Origin: Neospora caninum Liverpool
Taxonomy: Eukaryota > Apicomplexa > Conoidasida > Eucoccidiorida > Sarcocystidae
Direction: 5' to 3'
NCBI RefSeq assembly: GCF_000208865.1
Contig: NC_018396.1
Coordinates: forward strand, 2,008,630-2,072,629
Length of the DNA: 64,000 bases
Positions within the stretch are counted from its first letter, which is position 1. Every line of letters begins with the position of its first letter. Positions 12,362-23,091 of this stretch are shown in pieces. The notes beneath the pieces were generated by a model, which saw nothing but the letters and a program-made list of their open reading frames with translations, did no database searches and was not told where the DNA came from. The translations under genes were made by a program, and so were the position numbers.

Positions 12362-15300
12362 ATGCCACTCAAGACCTCGTGGCACTGTTCGTGCAACGCC
12401 ACCTTTCCAGGTGACTTGTTGATGGTTGTGGCGAATCACGACCGCGTGGGCAACTGGAATCCACAGAATTCGGTCGTTCTGTCGACAGACGCGTCGTCCT
12501 TCCCAACATGGCGCTCCGGCGAGGTGTGCTTCGATGAGCAACAGCCCGTCCGGCTCGAGTACAAGTTGATTATTCGCCGAGCCTCGGGAGAAATCTACTG
12601 GGAGCCGATCCCCACCAATCGCGTAGTCACGTTGACGGCCAACACATCCTCAGTCATCGAAAATGTATGGGGTTCGCTGGCCACCTGTTCCATTACTTTT
12701 TTCCCCCTGCAACCCATTCCTGGGCCGTCCTTCTACAAGCACGCGGCAGGCGGGTCCAAAAGAAAAGATGTTCGCGCTGCGTCTCTCCACTCCGCCGCTT
12801 CAGTCTCCGACGGCTCGGGCTCCGACGACGGGGCAAGACCGCAAGTCGGCGAATCGCGAAGAATGCTGCACAGCGTCCATGGACCGCCTGTCTCTTCTGG
12901 AACGGGAAAGGCCACAGCGGCCGCAGAGAGAGGGGGAAAAGGATACATCATGCCACATCACCAGTGCAACACCGGCCAGAGACGCGGGTCCACCAGTACG
13001 CAAGCTGCGGATGAAGCAGCAGGCGGAGGGAATCGTGTTTCCTTCAAACGGTCTGCCTTCATTCTGGCAAACACTGGGCCCATCACAAACTACTACACTG
13101 TATCAAAGACGATTGGTACGTTATTCGTCGGCCCAAGCACGCACTTCCCCCGCGAACGTTAATCTTCGCCGCTGGCAGCGATGATTCACGTTTCAACCGA
13201 TGCTTCACGGGTGTACGTTCGACGCGCTCCTTTCTGCCTCCCCAACGCCAAGCGCCAAACAGGGGCGGATACCGTTTCTTTGTGTGGTTGAGTAGTGTCA
13301 CCCTACCGGGTGGCGAGACCACGGACAGGAAGGTGGTACCTCTTTTGAAGACGTGCGGTTTTATCGAGGTTCGTTTTGCCGTGTACAAAACTGCATCTCA
13401 ATGTTACAGGCGTGCCCATCTCGCCAGTTTACATACAGCTCAGCGTTCGCGTGTCTGCTGCTGAATAAGAACCGACGCTCTGTTTAGGAAGTCGAAAGGT
13501 TGTGAGAAGCCCAAGCGCATAGAAGGGTTTGAAGCAGACAAGAAGTCGAATGCAAGGAGAGAAAAGCGAAGCTCTAATTTTGCAGGTTTGCCGCTAACGT
13601 GTGTGACGCCAGATCCCTTTCTCGGACTTTTTCTCGGTGGTTCGTCGCAGGCCGCGGCACTTGGGGAGAAGTGAAGCTCGTCATTGACAATGCAACGGGA
13701 GCGCGTCGCGCGGCGAAGAAGATTCCCAAGTGTTACGTGGAAGATGCAGATCGTTTCCGCCAAGAAATCGAGATCATGAAGAGCCTCGACCATCCAAACA
13801 TTGTTCGTCTGTACGAGACTTTCGAGGATATGACCGACTTTTACCTGGTGATGGAGCACTGCACAGGCGGTGAGCTCTTTGATCGCTTGGTCCACCAGGG
13901 TGTCTTTACAGAGGCGCTGGCCTGCCGCATCATGCGGCAGATCCTGGCAGCTGTCGCCTACTGCCACGCCCATCGAGTCGCACACCGAGATCTCAAGCCG
14001 GAGAATTTCCTTTTTCTGCACGACAATCCCGAATCTCCCATCAAGTTAATCGACTTTGGCCTTGCCGCACGATTCAAACCTGGTCAGCCCATGCGGACGA
14101 GGGCCGGAACGCCGTACTACGTCTCGCCGCAGGTACAAAAGAAGACACGAAAGCTCGCCAGTTGACCACCGTATACCCTCGAACTCAACCCTGCCGCTTG
14201 ATCCAGATGTGCAGTCTTGTTCTCTCTAGAGTCTTCGTTGACCAGAAGCTATATATCTGTATTCAAAAAAATGTGTATTTCTATGACCACTTACCATGCT
14301 GTGTGCTTTGTGAAAAGGGGAGCATGCGTACTCGGTAGCGTTGACAGCGGATCGCGCGTGTTTCAAAATGCTGCCGTCCAGCTGGTGATCCGGTTCCTCA
14401 TGAACGTCGAAGCCGCGTCGTTGGCGCTCCTCTGGGTTTTCGCTTTGTTTTCGCGCGTTTCACGCGAAACGCACCGTTGTGCGTTTCTGCCTGTGCGTGC
14501 ACTCAGGTGCTGGAGGGGCGGTATGGCCCAGAGTGCGATGTGTGGTCTGCCGGCGTCATGATGTACATTCTCCTCTGTGGATACCCGCCGTTCAATGCGC
14601 CTTCGGATAGGGCGATCATGAACAAAGTCCGTGCAGGCCATTACACCTTTCCGGACAGCGAGTGGAGTCGAGTGTCGCTACAGGCCAAGGACCTTATCTC
14701 CCGTCTTCTTGACCGGCATCCCCGGACCCGGATCAGCGCAGAACAAGGCCTCCGCCACGCGTGGTTCGCCATGCATGCGCCAGGCGACCACTTTGAACCT
14801 CTAGGTGAGGCGAGGAGCCAAGGGTGGGGCGACAGGACTCCCGAATGCGACAAATCTTTCAAAGACGGGCAAGACGCATGCGTTTGTTTATATATAGATA
14901 GATATATAGGCTGCCGTTTTGGGTTGGTTCTCCGCTGTGGCAGAAATGGAGGAGGCCGTGCCGTTTGTCTCTCTATATGCGCAGCATCAGTTGGTGCTTG
15001 TCTGCCTGTATGCATGTGCGCATGCAGCCGTGTGTTTCTCCGGAGAGGCAGGCGGTGAGAGCTGTTTTGCTGGTAACTGTTCCATTTTGTCTGCAGGCCT
15101 GGATATCTTGAGCAAATTCCGGCGATTCCAGGGACTAAGTCGGCTGAAGAAGCTGGCGCTGACGGTGATTGCTCAGCATTTGGAAGACTCGGAGATTGAG
15201 GGCCTCAAGAACGTGTTCACGCAGCTCGACACCGAGGGCGACGGTGTCTTGACAGTGGAGGAAATCCGCAAGGGAATCGAACGCAGCGGCGTCCACTTGC

Positions 15301-16097
15301 CCCCGGACATGGTCCTGGAAGAAGTCCTCAGAGAAGTCGACACCGCAGGCACTGGAAGCATCGACTACACAGAATTCATTGCAGCCTGTCTCCATCAGTC
15401 GCACTACATCCGAGAGGAGGCGTGTCGAGCAGCTTTCCGCGTGCTGGATATCAACGGAGACGGCCTCGTCAGGTGAGTTTTTGTTTCAGACTTTTTTCAC
15501 CAGCCGCTGCTCGCCAGACACACAGAGAGGAGGGGCGTGCCGGACGCAAAAAACCTTCTGGTTCTCGGAAGCCGTCACAGAAAGGGGCTGTGTCTCTGCA
15601 GGCTGACTTTTAAAAATTTTCCGAGGGGGGGGGGGGTGACAGTGCCGCTCCAGCGGTCTCTCGAGCAGTCTACCCGCGCTTCCGAGGGAGACGGGTAAAA
15701 CTGGTTGGGTTCTTTTCGCTGCGTGGAAATAGGAGGAAGCACACCTGATATGAGGCAAGACTGCGGACTGTCAGTTTGTCCTTTTCGTGTGGTGTTGGGC
15801 TGACACCGCCCCTCACGAAAGGTGCTTGTCTCTCGCCTTTTTTCTTGCCCGTGCAGCGCTCAAGAACTGCGCCAAGTGTTCCACATGGCGGGAGACCTCG
15901 AGACAGATGCAGCGGCGGAGCTGCTGGAAGCCGACTCGGACGGCGACGGCCACATCACCTTTGAAGAGTTCTGTGGACTCATGCGCAAGGTGCCGTCGCT
16001 CGCCCTCGTCACGGAGCACACCGTGTCGATGATGCGGCGAACCTGCTCGCGAACAAACATCAGCGAGGCCAGTCTGACGCCTCGCGCCCCGGGGTGA
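12362..16097 (+). CDS. CDPK2: Calcium-dependent protein kinase with N-terminal CBM20 starch-binding domain (CDPK2)
   Basis: Ser/Thr kinase activated directly by calcium. In Toxoplasma, CDPK2 binds amylopectin through its CBM20 domain and controls storage-polysaccharide turnover. Exons 12362..13115, 13651..14132, 14507..14804, 15097..15472 and 15857..16097 join in phase to 716 residues. CBM20 spans about residues 1-105 ('ANHDRVGNWNP'), followed by a polar linker of about 135 residues. The kinase starts near 244: glycine loop GRGTWGEV, Lys274, catalytic HRDLKPEN (Asp365), DFG at 386, and SPQVLEGRYG in place of APE. The gatekeeper is a methionine (FYLVMEH), unlike the glycine of Toxoplasma CDPK1. 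A junction/autoinhibitory helix leads to four EF hands with loops DTEGDGVLTVEE, DTAGTGSIDYTE, DINGDGLV (split by intron 4) and DSDGDGHITFEE. All four loops look able to bind calcium. Intron 4 holds a run of 12 G. Confidence 0.95.
15625..15636 (+). repeat. G12 homopolymer in CDPK2 intron 4
   Basis: Run of about twelve G in the intron before the last CDPK2 exon. It is a likely sequencing and replication slippage site. Confidence 0.85.
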
Positions 16098-18792
16098 AAC
16101 AAAAAGGCGAAACGCAGACGAAACCTGAACCTTGTTGCGACGGGAGGGCCGCGGGGGGGACTCCACACGTCTCGTCTGACCCCCGAGCGAGAGATTTCTG
16201 GTTAACCGGACCGCAGTTTTCTCCTCGTTTTCTCCTCGCTTTCTCCGCGCTGGTCGCGCCAAGAGTCAACGCAGAACGCACCTCGGCTCATGTCAAATAG
16301 ATAACGAGGCGCGGCCTGGAAGGCGGGAGAAAGCCGCTGCTTCAGATGGCGACGCGAACCGGTTCAATTGTAGTGTGCTGAAGGTGTTTTCGCCTGGCGC
16401 CTGGGACACTTTCGTCACGGCGTGTCCTCTCGTCTCTGGGAAAGCCTTCAAGGGAAATTCTTTTTTTATACTTGGGTGCGTGCATGCAGCCGTGACGATT
16501 TGCGTGCAGAGCAGGAGGAATTCCTGTTACCTAAATGCGAAAAAGGCGCGCATGCGGCAGTGAAAGCGACGCATGCGGCAGCCTACCGCTTAGGAAGGGA
16601 GGAGGCACCGTTGTGTCTTGAAAACTTTTCCGTTAATGTGATAACTCAAACGTGCCAACTTTTGTTACGTAAAATCGGGAGAAGGCACTTCGGTGGGGTT
16701 ACCAATGTGCACTAAAGACAGGTCCTTTCTCTCACACGGTGGAAAAGGGATTGAATTGCTCCGTTGCCCTTGCTCGTGCTCTGCTTTGTGCGAACGAGGG
16801 CTGTCTGAGGCCTTGAGACGGTTCAAAAATTTCGACAAGGTCAATGGGCGGGGGGATACCCGAACGAAAACAGCGAAAGTAGAAAACTAACGATAAAAGC
16901 GTGCAGCCCGGAAGAGCCTTGTCGAGATTGAAGAAGGTGTTTTGTTCCCTAGCGTCCGTCCCTTTTTCACCAAATGCTTATGGTTTGCGACTCATTGTTC
17001 GCCTTCGTTGGAGGATGCGATTTTGCGTCGTTTGCTGCGCGCCAAGAATCAGGTCTATGTGGATTCGAAGTACCGCGCGCGCGCCTGTGGTGGCCTTGTA
17101 TTTCTACAGCGTGTTCGAAAACGGATTTCTGACGACCGGGAGGGCTGCGTCTGGCGCCTGGTATTCAGAAAAAACTCTTTTGCAGCAAAAAGTGCAGTCC
17201 AGGAGGACCGAACGACCTGTGTACTCGCACGTAGAAGGAAGAACGCAACGATGTACTGTACGTGTTTAGCTGCGTTTCACGTTTTCTTCGCTTTGTTATT
17301 GTTGCTAAATGAGAGGTATACAAGGTATGAGGCAACTAAGGACTTTCTTGCCATCGTACAGTCGATCCGAGAGAGGAAGAGGATGGAGGCTCCTCTCGTT
17401 CAGTGTGACCCGTGCTCGAAATATCGACCTCACAAACACTTCGTCTGTCAATCAAACCTGACGCTTTTTGCCTGCCGGCGAGAAAGACGTCTTACACACG
17501 GTGACCCGTGCGTACGCGTGGACTGTCCGTATAGGCGCCGCTTTCGTCACTTTGACGGTTGATCGTACTAGGCAGCATGCGTGTGATGATTTGTGTGAGG
17601 AAACCGGAAAACGGTCTGCGCAGACACGATCCTTTCTAGCGAGGGTATTTTCCCTTCTTCGTTTATTGCAGAACGGTTTCGAAGTGAGGACCGAGAGTGG
17701 AAAAACAGGAGTGTAAGTAGCCAGACTAACACCAGTCGCCACGCTCCCAGCATTGAAGAAACGATGCTCCAAACCGCCAGTACAGAATCTAGTCGCGCAC
17801 TACGAGGTTCGAAGTAGCCTTTCTGGCAGCGCGCTGTGGGAACTCAAGTGGACTGTTCAACTTCGATCCTTGCTCAGTTGCACAGAATGCACATCTCCAG
17901 GAGCTGTAGACGCGAAAACATGGAGGAAGGTAGGTCCCTCGGCATGTCTGGGGACTCCGGAGCTAACGAGGGGTATGACAGCCTTCAAACAGGTCGGCCG
18001 TTGACACTGCTGGACATTTTGTTATGCACAAAAATCTCTTCAGCTGCATTCTCCTGTACGAGCTCTTTGGTGTTAGTGTCTGTTGCAGGTCGAGGAGGCC
18101 GCGCACAGAACCTTTTCCACATAATTGCGGCGTGGCTTCCGACCGAGCGGATCGGGTTAGTATTGATGTTTCGTTCTACGATGATCATTTCCTGCGGGCG
18201 TGCACGGTGAAAAGTAGATTCTGCTAAATTTTCGCGGCGAGCAACGTCCCCATAGCGAATGTGTCCCTGCTTGGTCAGTTGTGCGCCAACTTTTCAAAGT
18301 GTATTCTCAATCGGTTTTAGTGCTCGTGAGACCCTTTTGTGTGCATCCATACGCGAGGCAGAAAGTGAACTTCGTGCTTACCATGGTATTTTCTAGCATA
18401 TTATGTGGTGTTAAAAGCAATACCGTCCAAAACCGGTGGTTTGATCAGTAGGCACACGGTCAACCGCGCGTGTATCCGCCTGCGTGCAGAGGCACGAGGG
18501 GGTGGGTCAATCGTCTGATGAGTACAACCACGGTGAACTAGAATGGCATTTTTTTTTAACGGGATACCCTCGAGAAGAGTTTCGTTTCGCTACGAGGCAT
18601 CGGTGTAATCAGTAAACATTTACCGAAACTAAGCTTCCGGCGCAGTGCGTGGTTATGCAAAACAAGCGTTCCGCCGCATGAACGGATTCCGTAAGGTATC
18701 CTTATAGGGGACACACGAACACAACCGCCGATGAGACGGCACCTTCCATCCAGGGTCGCACGTTTTGCACGGTTGACGATCCTTGAAATGAT
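16098..18792. other. Intergenic between convergent genes
   Basis: This should hold the 3' untranslated regions of CDPK2 (+) and of the V-ATPase G-like gene (-). The open frame at 16942-17562 has no domain and no splice partner. On the minus strand at 18653-18868 a second frame is rich in cysteine (KCLDHF..PCKTCDPGW..LCSC), which could be an alternative reading of the last exon of the neighbouring gene. Confidence 0.35.
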
Positions 18793-20312
18793 CTAGGCAT
18801 TTGATTCCTTCGTGTGGGTCTCTGTCGTCCATGGGCCGCCACTGCTGCCTGCCGTCGTGGGTGAGCACTCGGCCGTCCCGCTAGGACAGTTTTTTCGGTC
18901 GGGGGAACGAGCGGCATCATCGAACAGCTCGGGCTCACTCTGCTTTCCCCCTCGAAGCTTTTCGTGTTACATTTCTACAAAAATATGTCAAGCTGTCTGG
19001 AACGCCTACATGAAACAGGACGTCAATCACGGCCCCGATGCGCAACCTCGGGTGCTAGCCCTAGAACGGAACCCCTCGACGCCTGCACTTCGAGGGAATG
19101 CACATGACGGTAACTTACTATTGCTGCAGGACCGCCTTCCTCCACGACAAGAGCCGAGTTGTCTTCGTCGGGAATCTCCTGAGACCAAAGGTCGTGCTTT
19201 GGACTGAGAGATTCCCTGCTTTCCGAAAGCACAGCCGGACGTTCTTCTGGACCCTCTGAAATGGACCGTAGCCTGGGAAACCCTGTTTCTCCGTTGGTCG
19301 CCGGAATGTCAACATCGCCCCACGAATGCGTGCTCAACAACACTAAAGGTCTGTCAGAGTGCTGAGCGCTTTTGTTCTGGTGCCGTACCCAAAAGCTTCC
19401 GAATTTAGTAACATTTCGTCGTTGGGAATTCGCCGACAGATGTTCCACTTGTGCCTGTCCTTGCTCATCCCAAGTGATAATGTCTTTGTCTCTCTCTAGG
19501 GCGTCACCGGGGGGATGGTGAATTACTTTATTCCTCTTTTGACGCTCCTCGTGGAACGCAACCAACTGCCGTGTTGTGCCAAAACGCTTAACTGCTTCCA
19601 GAGGACACGTCACATCGACGTTTAGCACGTGCCCTGAAACGAAACGCGCAAAAAGGAGCGACACTCGAAAAGATAGACTGCAGCCGACACAGCCTTACCG
19701 TTAGAGAGGAGGGACACTGCCTGGGTTGTGTCCGGCGCCGAAGCCGCGCGGAAAGAGAAGGGAAGAGAGAATCGACAGCGCAAGATGCCCAGACACTGGG
19801 CACTGGCTCACAGGAAACTACAGTGAACTCGTAACAAAATTCCATATGGTACGCCTAGAAGATAACCGAGATACCGATCGAAAAGAGTTATGTCTAGTTG
19901 ATACTAATCAGAAAACTGAAGCTAGACTGCCTGACTGCGAATGGCAACTCGAGACGCTGCGTCGGAACGCTGATCGCGTGCAGTGTGAAACGCACCAACA
20001 ATCTGCTCCGTTGCCCGTTGCAGGCGGTGCTCGACCGCTTCGCGTTTTGCATGTTCCACAAACGCATCTGTGCGAAGAGATTCCTCAGCGACAAACGCCT
20101 CCAGTTCTTCACGTATCTGTGGCCACACAAGACGCAATTCACCAAGGACACCTGACGGTGAGGCACTCTCTCCATGGATGCTGACCGCACACGATGCCGA
20201 GATGCTACAGACCATAACAAACACCGATGCGCGTTCGCCACAGACAGGACGCTCCTAGGGGCCCTGTCTACGGCATGCACAACAAGCCCGCCCGTGTACG
20301 AGTACTGCCTCT

Positions 20313-20350
<38 letters not shown>

Positions 20351-20748
20351 ATATATGTAAGCACAGCCATTTGTTCCTATGCCAGACATGCAGTTGCGGG
20401 GTTTACCGGACCCGCGCGCGGACGAATGAGGCTGTATAATGTCCACGATGTGAGCTATCTTGAGGTGACCTCCACCCTCGTCCAACAGTATTTAGACGGC
20501 GACTAAAGTTGAAGCACGCCTGAGGCGCGGAAGGGTGCAACCACGGCTCTCACTTGTGTCTTCCGCTCCTGGAAAAGGCCCTCCTGGAAATCTCTGAAGC
20601 GTTTCTCTTCGTCGTCCACTTCAGTCTGGACGCGCTGTCCGAGGACGCTCCGCAAAGACTTGGCGCGGTTGACAATCTCCCTAGCTGACGCCTCGGCACG
20701 GAGTACCTGCTTGACCGCATCGGCGGAGTCTGCTCTCTGGGGATGCAT
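18793..20748 (-). CDS. V-type ATPase subunit G-like protein with long C-terminal extension
   Basis: Subunit G (Vma10) is the peripheral-stalk coiled coil of the proton pump that acidifies the endolysosome, plant-like vacuole and other compartments. Exons 20748..20554, 20116..19996, 19633..19119 and 18939..18793 join in phase to 325 residues. The first three exons fit the family: 'VKQVLRAEASAREIVNRAK' matches the QQLLxAExxAxxIVxxAR signature, a charged helix follows, and 'QIVGHVLNVDV' is spliced across the exon 2/3 junction where G subunits end (IxxLLxxVxxV). Donor caa|gtgaga and acceptor ccacag|ata are strong. The usual length is 110-130 residues, so about 200 further residues are unexplained. 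They are open in one frame, polar and acidic. The third donor (ata|gtaagt) is excellent, but if it is ignored the frame stops at 19023 (308 residues). The fourth exon is the least certain. Confidence 0.65.
20313..20357. repeat. (TA)n microsatellite
   Basis: Almost uninterrupted TA dinucleotides (one TT step near 20340). It lies in the first intron of the V-ATPase G-like gene, between exons 1 and 2. Confidence 0.95.
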
Positions 20749-21270
20749 CTGTTGATCCCGCTGAGAAACCCGTTCAGGTTTGCACGTTGAAACGAGGTCT
20801 GCGGAAAAGAAAGGATTGCAGGGCAACAGGCACGCTGACCACGCTGACATCTCTTGAACTTCCACCACGAAGACATTAAAAGCTCTCAGGGAAAGAAGCG
20901 CAACGCCCGAATACCAACGGCAGCGGTGCCCTTGAGCACCTACGAGAAATTCATAGGTTCTGCTAATCCGCGCCGCATGCCCACGCTTGAAACCAGCCGC
21001 TTGAAAGCTTCGCAGGCCCGACATTTCCGTCTGATGGGCATCCCACGACCTTGCCCGGGACCTGCGTATACGATCCGCAGCCGTAGCCAGTGTTAGGGTT
21101 TAAGGCTCCGACGTACATGTGGATTACATTCCTGCTAAACCGATTACGATGTTTCACCGAACTTGCAGTGCTTGGCGTGCCGGATATTGCCTCCAGCTTG
21201 CGACGAAACGGCGGCGCGTATAAACAGCCATGGACAAAGACGAGAACGTCAAGTTTTTTGACCCACTGAG

Positions 21271-23091
21271 CTAGCTCTCTGCATACACTTGACAGCCCCT
21301 CACTGGGGGACGGCGCCTTTGAAAAACCGCGTAAATCCACACTGGGCTGAACAGGGCCAGCGAGCATACACAAATCAAAAGCTGCTGGCACCCTTCTGTC
21401 AACGTACCAAAGCCGAACAGCTCTTCAGCAGTCATGGTCCAGATGACCGGACAGCACGCATCAGGTGATCCGCCTGGCAGTCGCGATCGCCCGACCGCTA
21501 CACCATACTCCGAGGCGTCGTCGCCATCATCGAAAGGATCCTGGAGGGCGCGCACAGAACTAGTTTCTCTTCGAGCGTCTCCGAACAACTGCTCTTTGCC
21601 TCGTATATCTAGGCTCTGACGGCTAGCGTCTGAGGCGGTCGTATTCTCCACCTCTCGACTCGTGTCCAACTTCGTCCCTGAAGCACCCCCGAAGGACATG
21701 CGTCCAGAGCTGCTCAGACTGCCGGCGCGCTGCGTCGCGTCGGACTCGAGTGCGCGGCCACGATCCTGCTGAGGCCGGGCCGTCGTCTGTCGCGCCGGCG
21801 CACTCCCCGTGTGAGGAGCCGCTTCGCTGCGTGCTGGGACAACGTCCACGCTGTCGGACGAAGCGCATGCATTTAACCAGTCAAGGTCGTCACTTCTTCC
21901 ACTGACGTCACTGGGCAGTCGTTCTCCGGGCTTTGCCGAGTCGGACGGGGGCGTGGAACGAGACATCCCATGAGCGGCACAGACACAGAACAGCGGAGCG
22001 CCAGGTGGTGGAGAAAGAAGTGAAGGAGACAACGCTTCTTCGCTGTCCGGAGAAAGATTCCGAGTTCGGACATCACGATCTTCACGTGCACAGAATAACT
22101 GGTAAGGAAGTCGACTGCACTCCCTGGCGATCCTGCTTGACCGTGACGGGGAGAGTGTCCCACACGAAGAGGATCTCGCCGAATCTTGGCCTTGCCCGCG
22201 GTCGGGCTCGGCAAAAAACTGTGAAGAAACGCTCGCGCCAGCAGGCGCCAGCCGCCTTGGAGGACGGCGCCAAGACCGTGCAGGCGCGTACCAAGACAGC
22301 TGGTGAACAGGGGCCCAGGGGAGCCCCACGAGAGGAGACAGAGACAACGCACGAAACTTTTGAGAAGCGGAGCAAGAGGTAGAGCACGAAGTGGACGAGG
22401 AAGTGACGTTCCACAGGGCGTTCTCGTCCGACGCTGGTGGCTTCCAGGCAGTATTGGTAGTAGATGGTGAAACAAGTGCATCGACAGCAGTGACGGAGTC
22501 TTGACACTGGGGACACGGAGTCGCTTCAGCTATGGCAGAGGGAGTCGACGCAGCACGCACGCGCGAGCGCGTCCTTTTCATTGCAAGAGCCACGGATGAT
22601 GCGCCCTGACTGCATGCGCGGCGCATGTTGGTCCTGCCGCATGCAGGTCGTAACGTGCCCGCCCCGCGAACGCCCAGCAGAAGATCCGCGGCCCGCCAAG
22701 AGGACGCCGGCTGCAGGTGACGAGGAGAAGATTCAGGCGTCATACAGTCTGTACCCGACGTTGCGAGTCCTGGTAGGTAATCTCTGAAGACAGCCCCAAG
22801 TTTTTCGGCCCGAGGAGACATTTTCTGCTCAAGATCTCGCGATGTTGGCGGCCACGGCACGGCGCTTTCTACCATCTCGCCTGTGACCTCGGCAGGGACG
22901 CCGCTGAGCAAATCCTCACAAGAGCAGTGACTCAGCAGTTGACGCGGAGCATGCGGCTGTCGCCGATGCAGGTCTAGTAAGGCGTCTCCTAGTCTGCAGT
23001 CGGTCGCCATTGAAACGCACGGAGAGGATGGCATGCAGGCAGCCAGGAATCCAAGCGACTTCAGAGTTGGGGAAACAAACGGACGCACCAT
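21271..23091 (-). CDS. Large serine-rich protein, function unknown
   Basis: Open minus-strand frame of 606 codons. The ATG at 23010 (caATGGCG) has a better context than the first ATG at 23091. The product is rich in serine, arginine and proline, with patches such as SSSTSCSTSCSASQ and no domain that I recognise. It contains CPQC and CSC motifs but no regular cysteine spacing. The 3' end is uncertain. A good donor (TTTG|GTACGT, exon end 21408) follows 'TAEELFGFG'. Beyond it the frame becomes pyrimidine-rich and hydrophobic (LLICVCSLALF), which looks like an intron acceptor tract read through rather than a membrane segment. A short final exon after gttcag, ending 'FKGAVPQ', is one possible solution. 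Confidence 0.55.
   Translation of the reverse strand: MVRPFVSPTLKSLGFLAACMPSSPCVSMATDCRLGDALLDLHRRQPHAPRQLLSHCSCEDLLSGVPAEVTGEMVESAVPWPPTSRDLEQKMSPRAEKLGAVFRDYLPGLATSGTDCMTPESSPRHLQPASSWRAADLLLGVRGAGTLRPACGRTNMRRACSQGASSVALAMKRTRSRVRAASTPSAIAEATPCPQCQDSVTAVDALVSPSTTNTAWKPPASDENALWNVTSSSTSCSTSCSASQKFRALSLSPLVGLPWAPVHQLSWYAPARSWRRPPRRLAPAGASVSSQFFAEPDRGQGQDSARSSSCGTLSPSRSSRIARECSRLPYQLFCAREDRDVRTRNLSPDSEEALSPSLLSPPPGAPLFCVCAAHGMSRSTPPSDSAKPGERLPSDVSGRSDDLDWLNACASSDSVDVVPARSEAAPHTGSAPARQTTARPQQDRGRALESDATQRAGSLSSSGRMSFGGASGTKLDTSREVENTTASDASRQSLDIRGKEQLFGDARRETSSVRALQDPFDDGDDASEYGVAVGRSRLPGGSPDACCPVIWTMTAEELFGFGTLTEGCQQLLICVCSLALFSPVWIYAVFQRRRPPVRGCQVYAES

Noticed and set aside
12335..12362. tRNA-like T-arm sequence (GGTTCAAATCTCCAG)
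   Set aside because: No acceptor, D or anticodon arms fit around it; it sits just before the CDPK2 start.
16942..17562. 206-codon plus-strand frame after CDPK2
   Set aside because: No domain, cysteine/arginine-rich composition and no splice signals; probably 3' flank.
21086..21102. Telomere-like word (TTAGGGTTT)
   Set aside because: A single copy only, with no tandem array around it.
21360..21420. Membrane span at the end of the serine-rich protein (LLICVCSLALF)
   Set aside because: It lies just after a strong splice donor and looks like an intron's pyrimidine tract read as protein.
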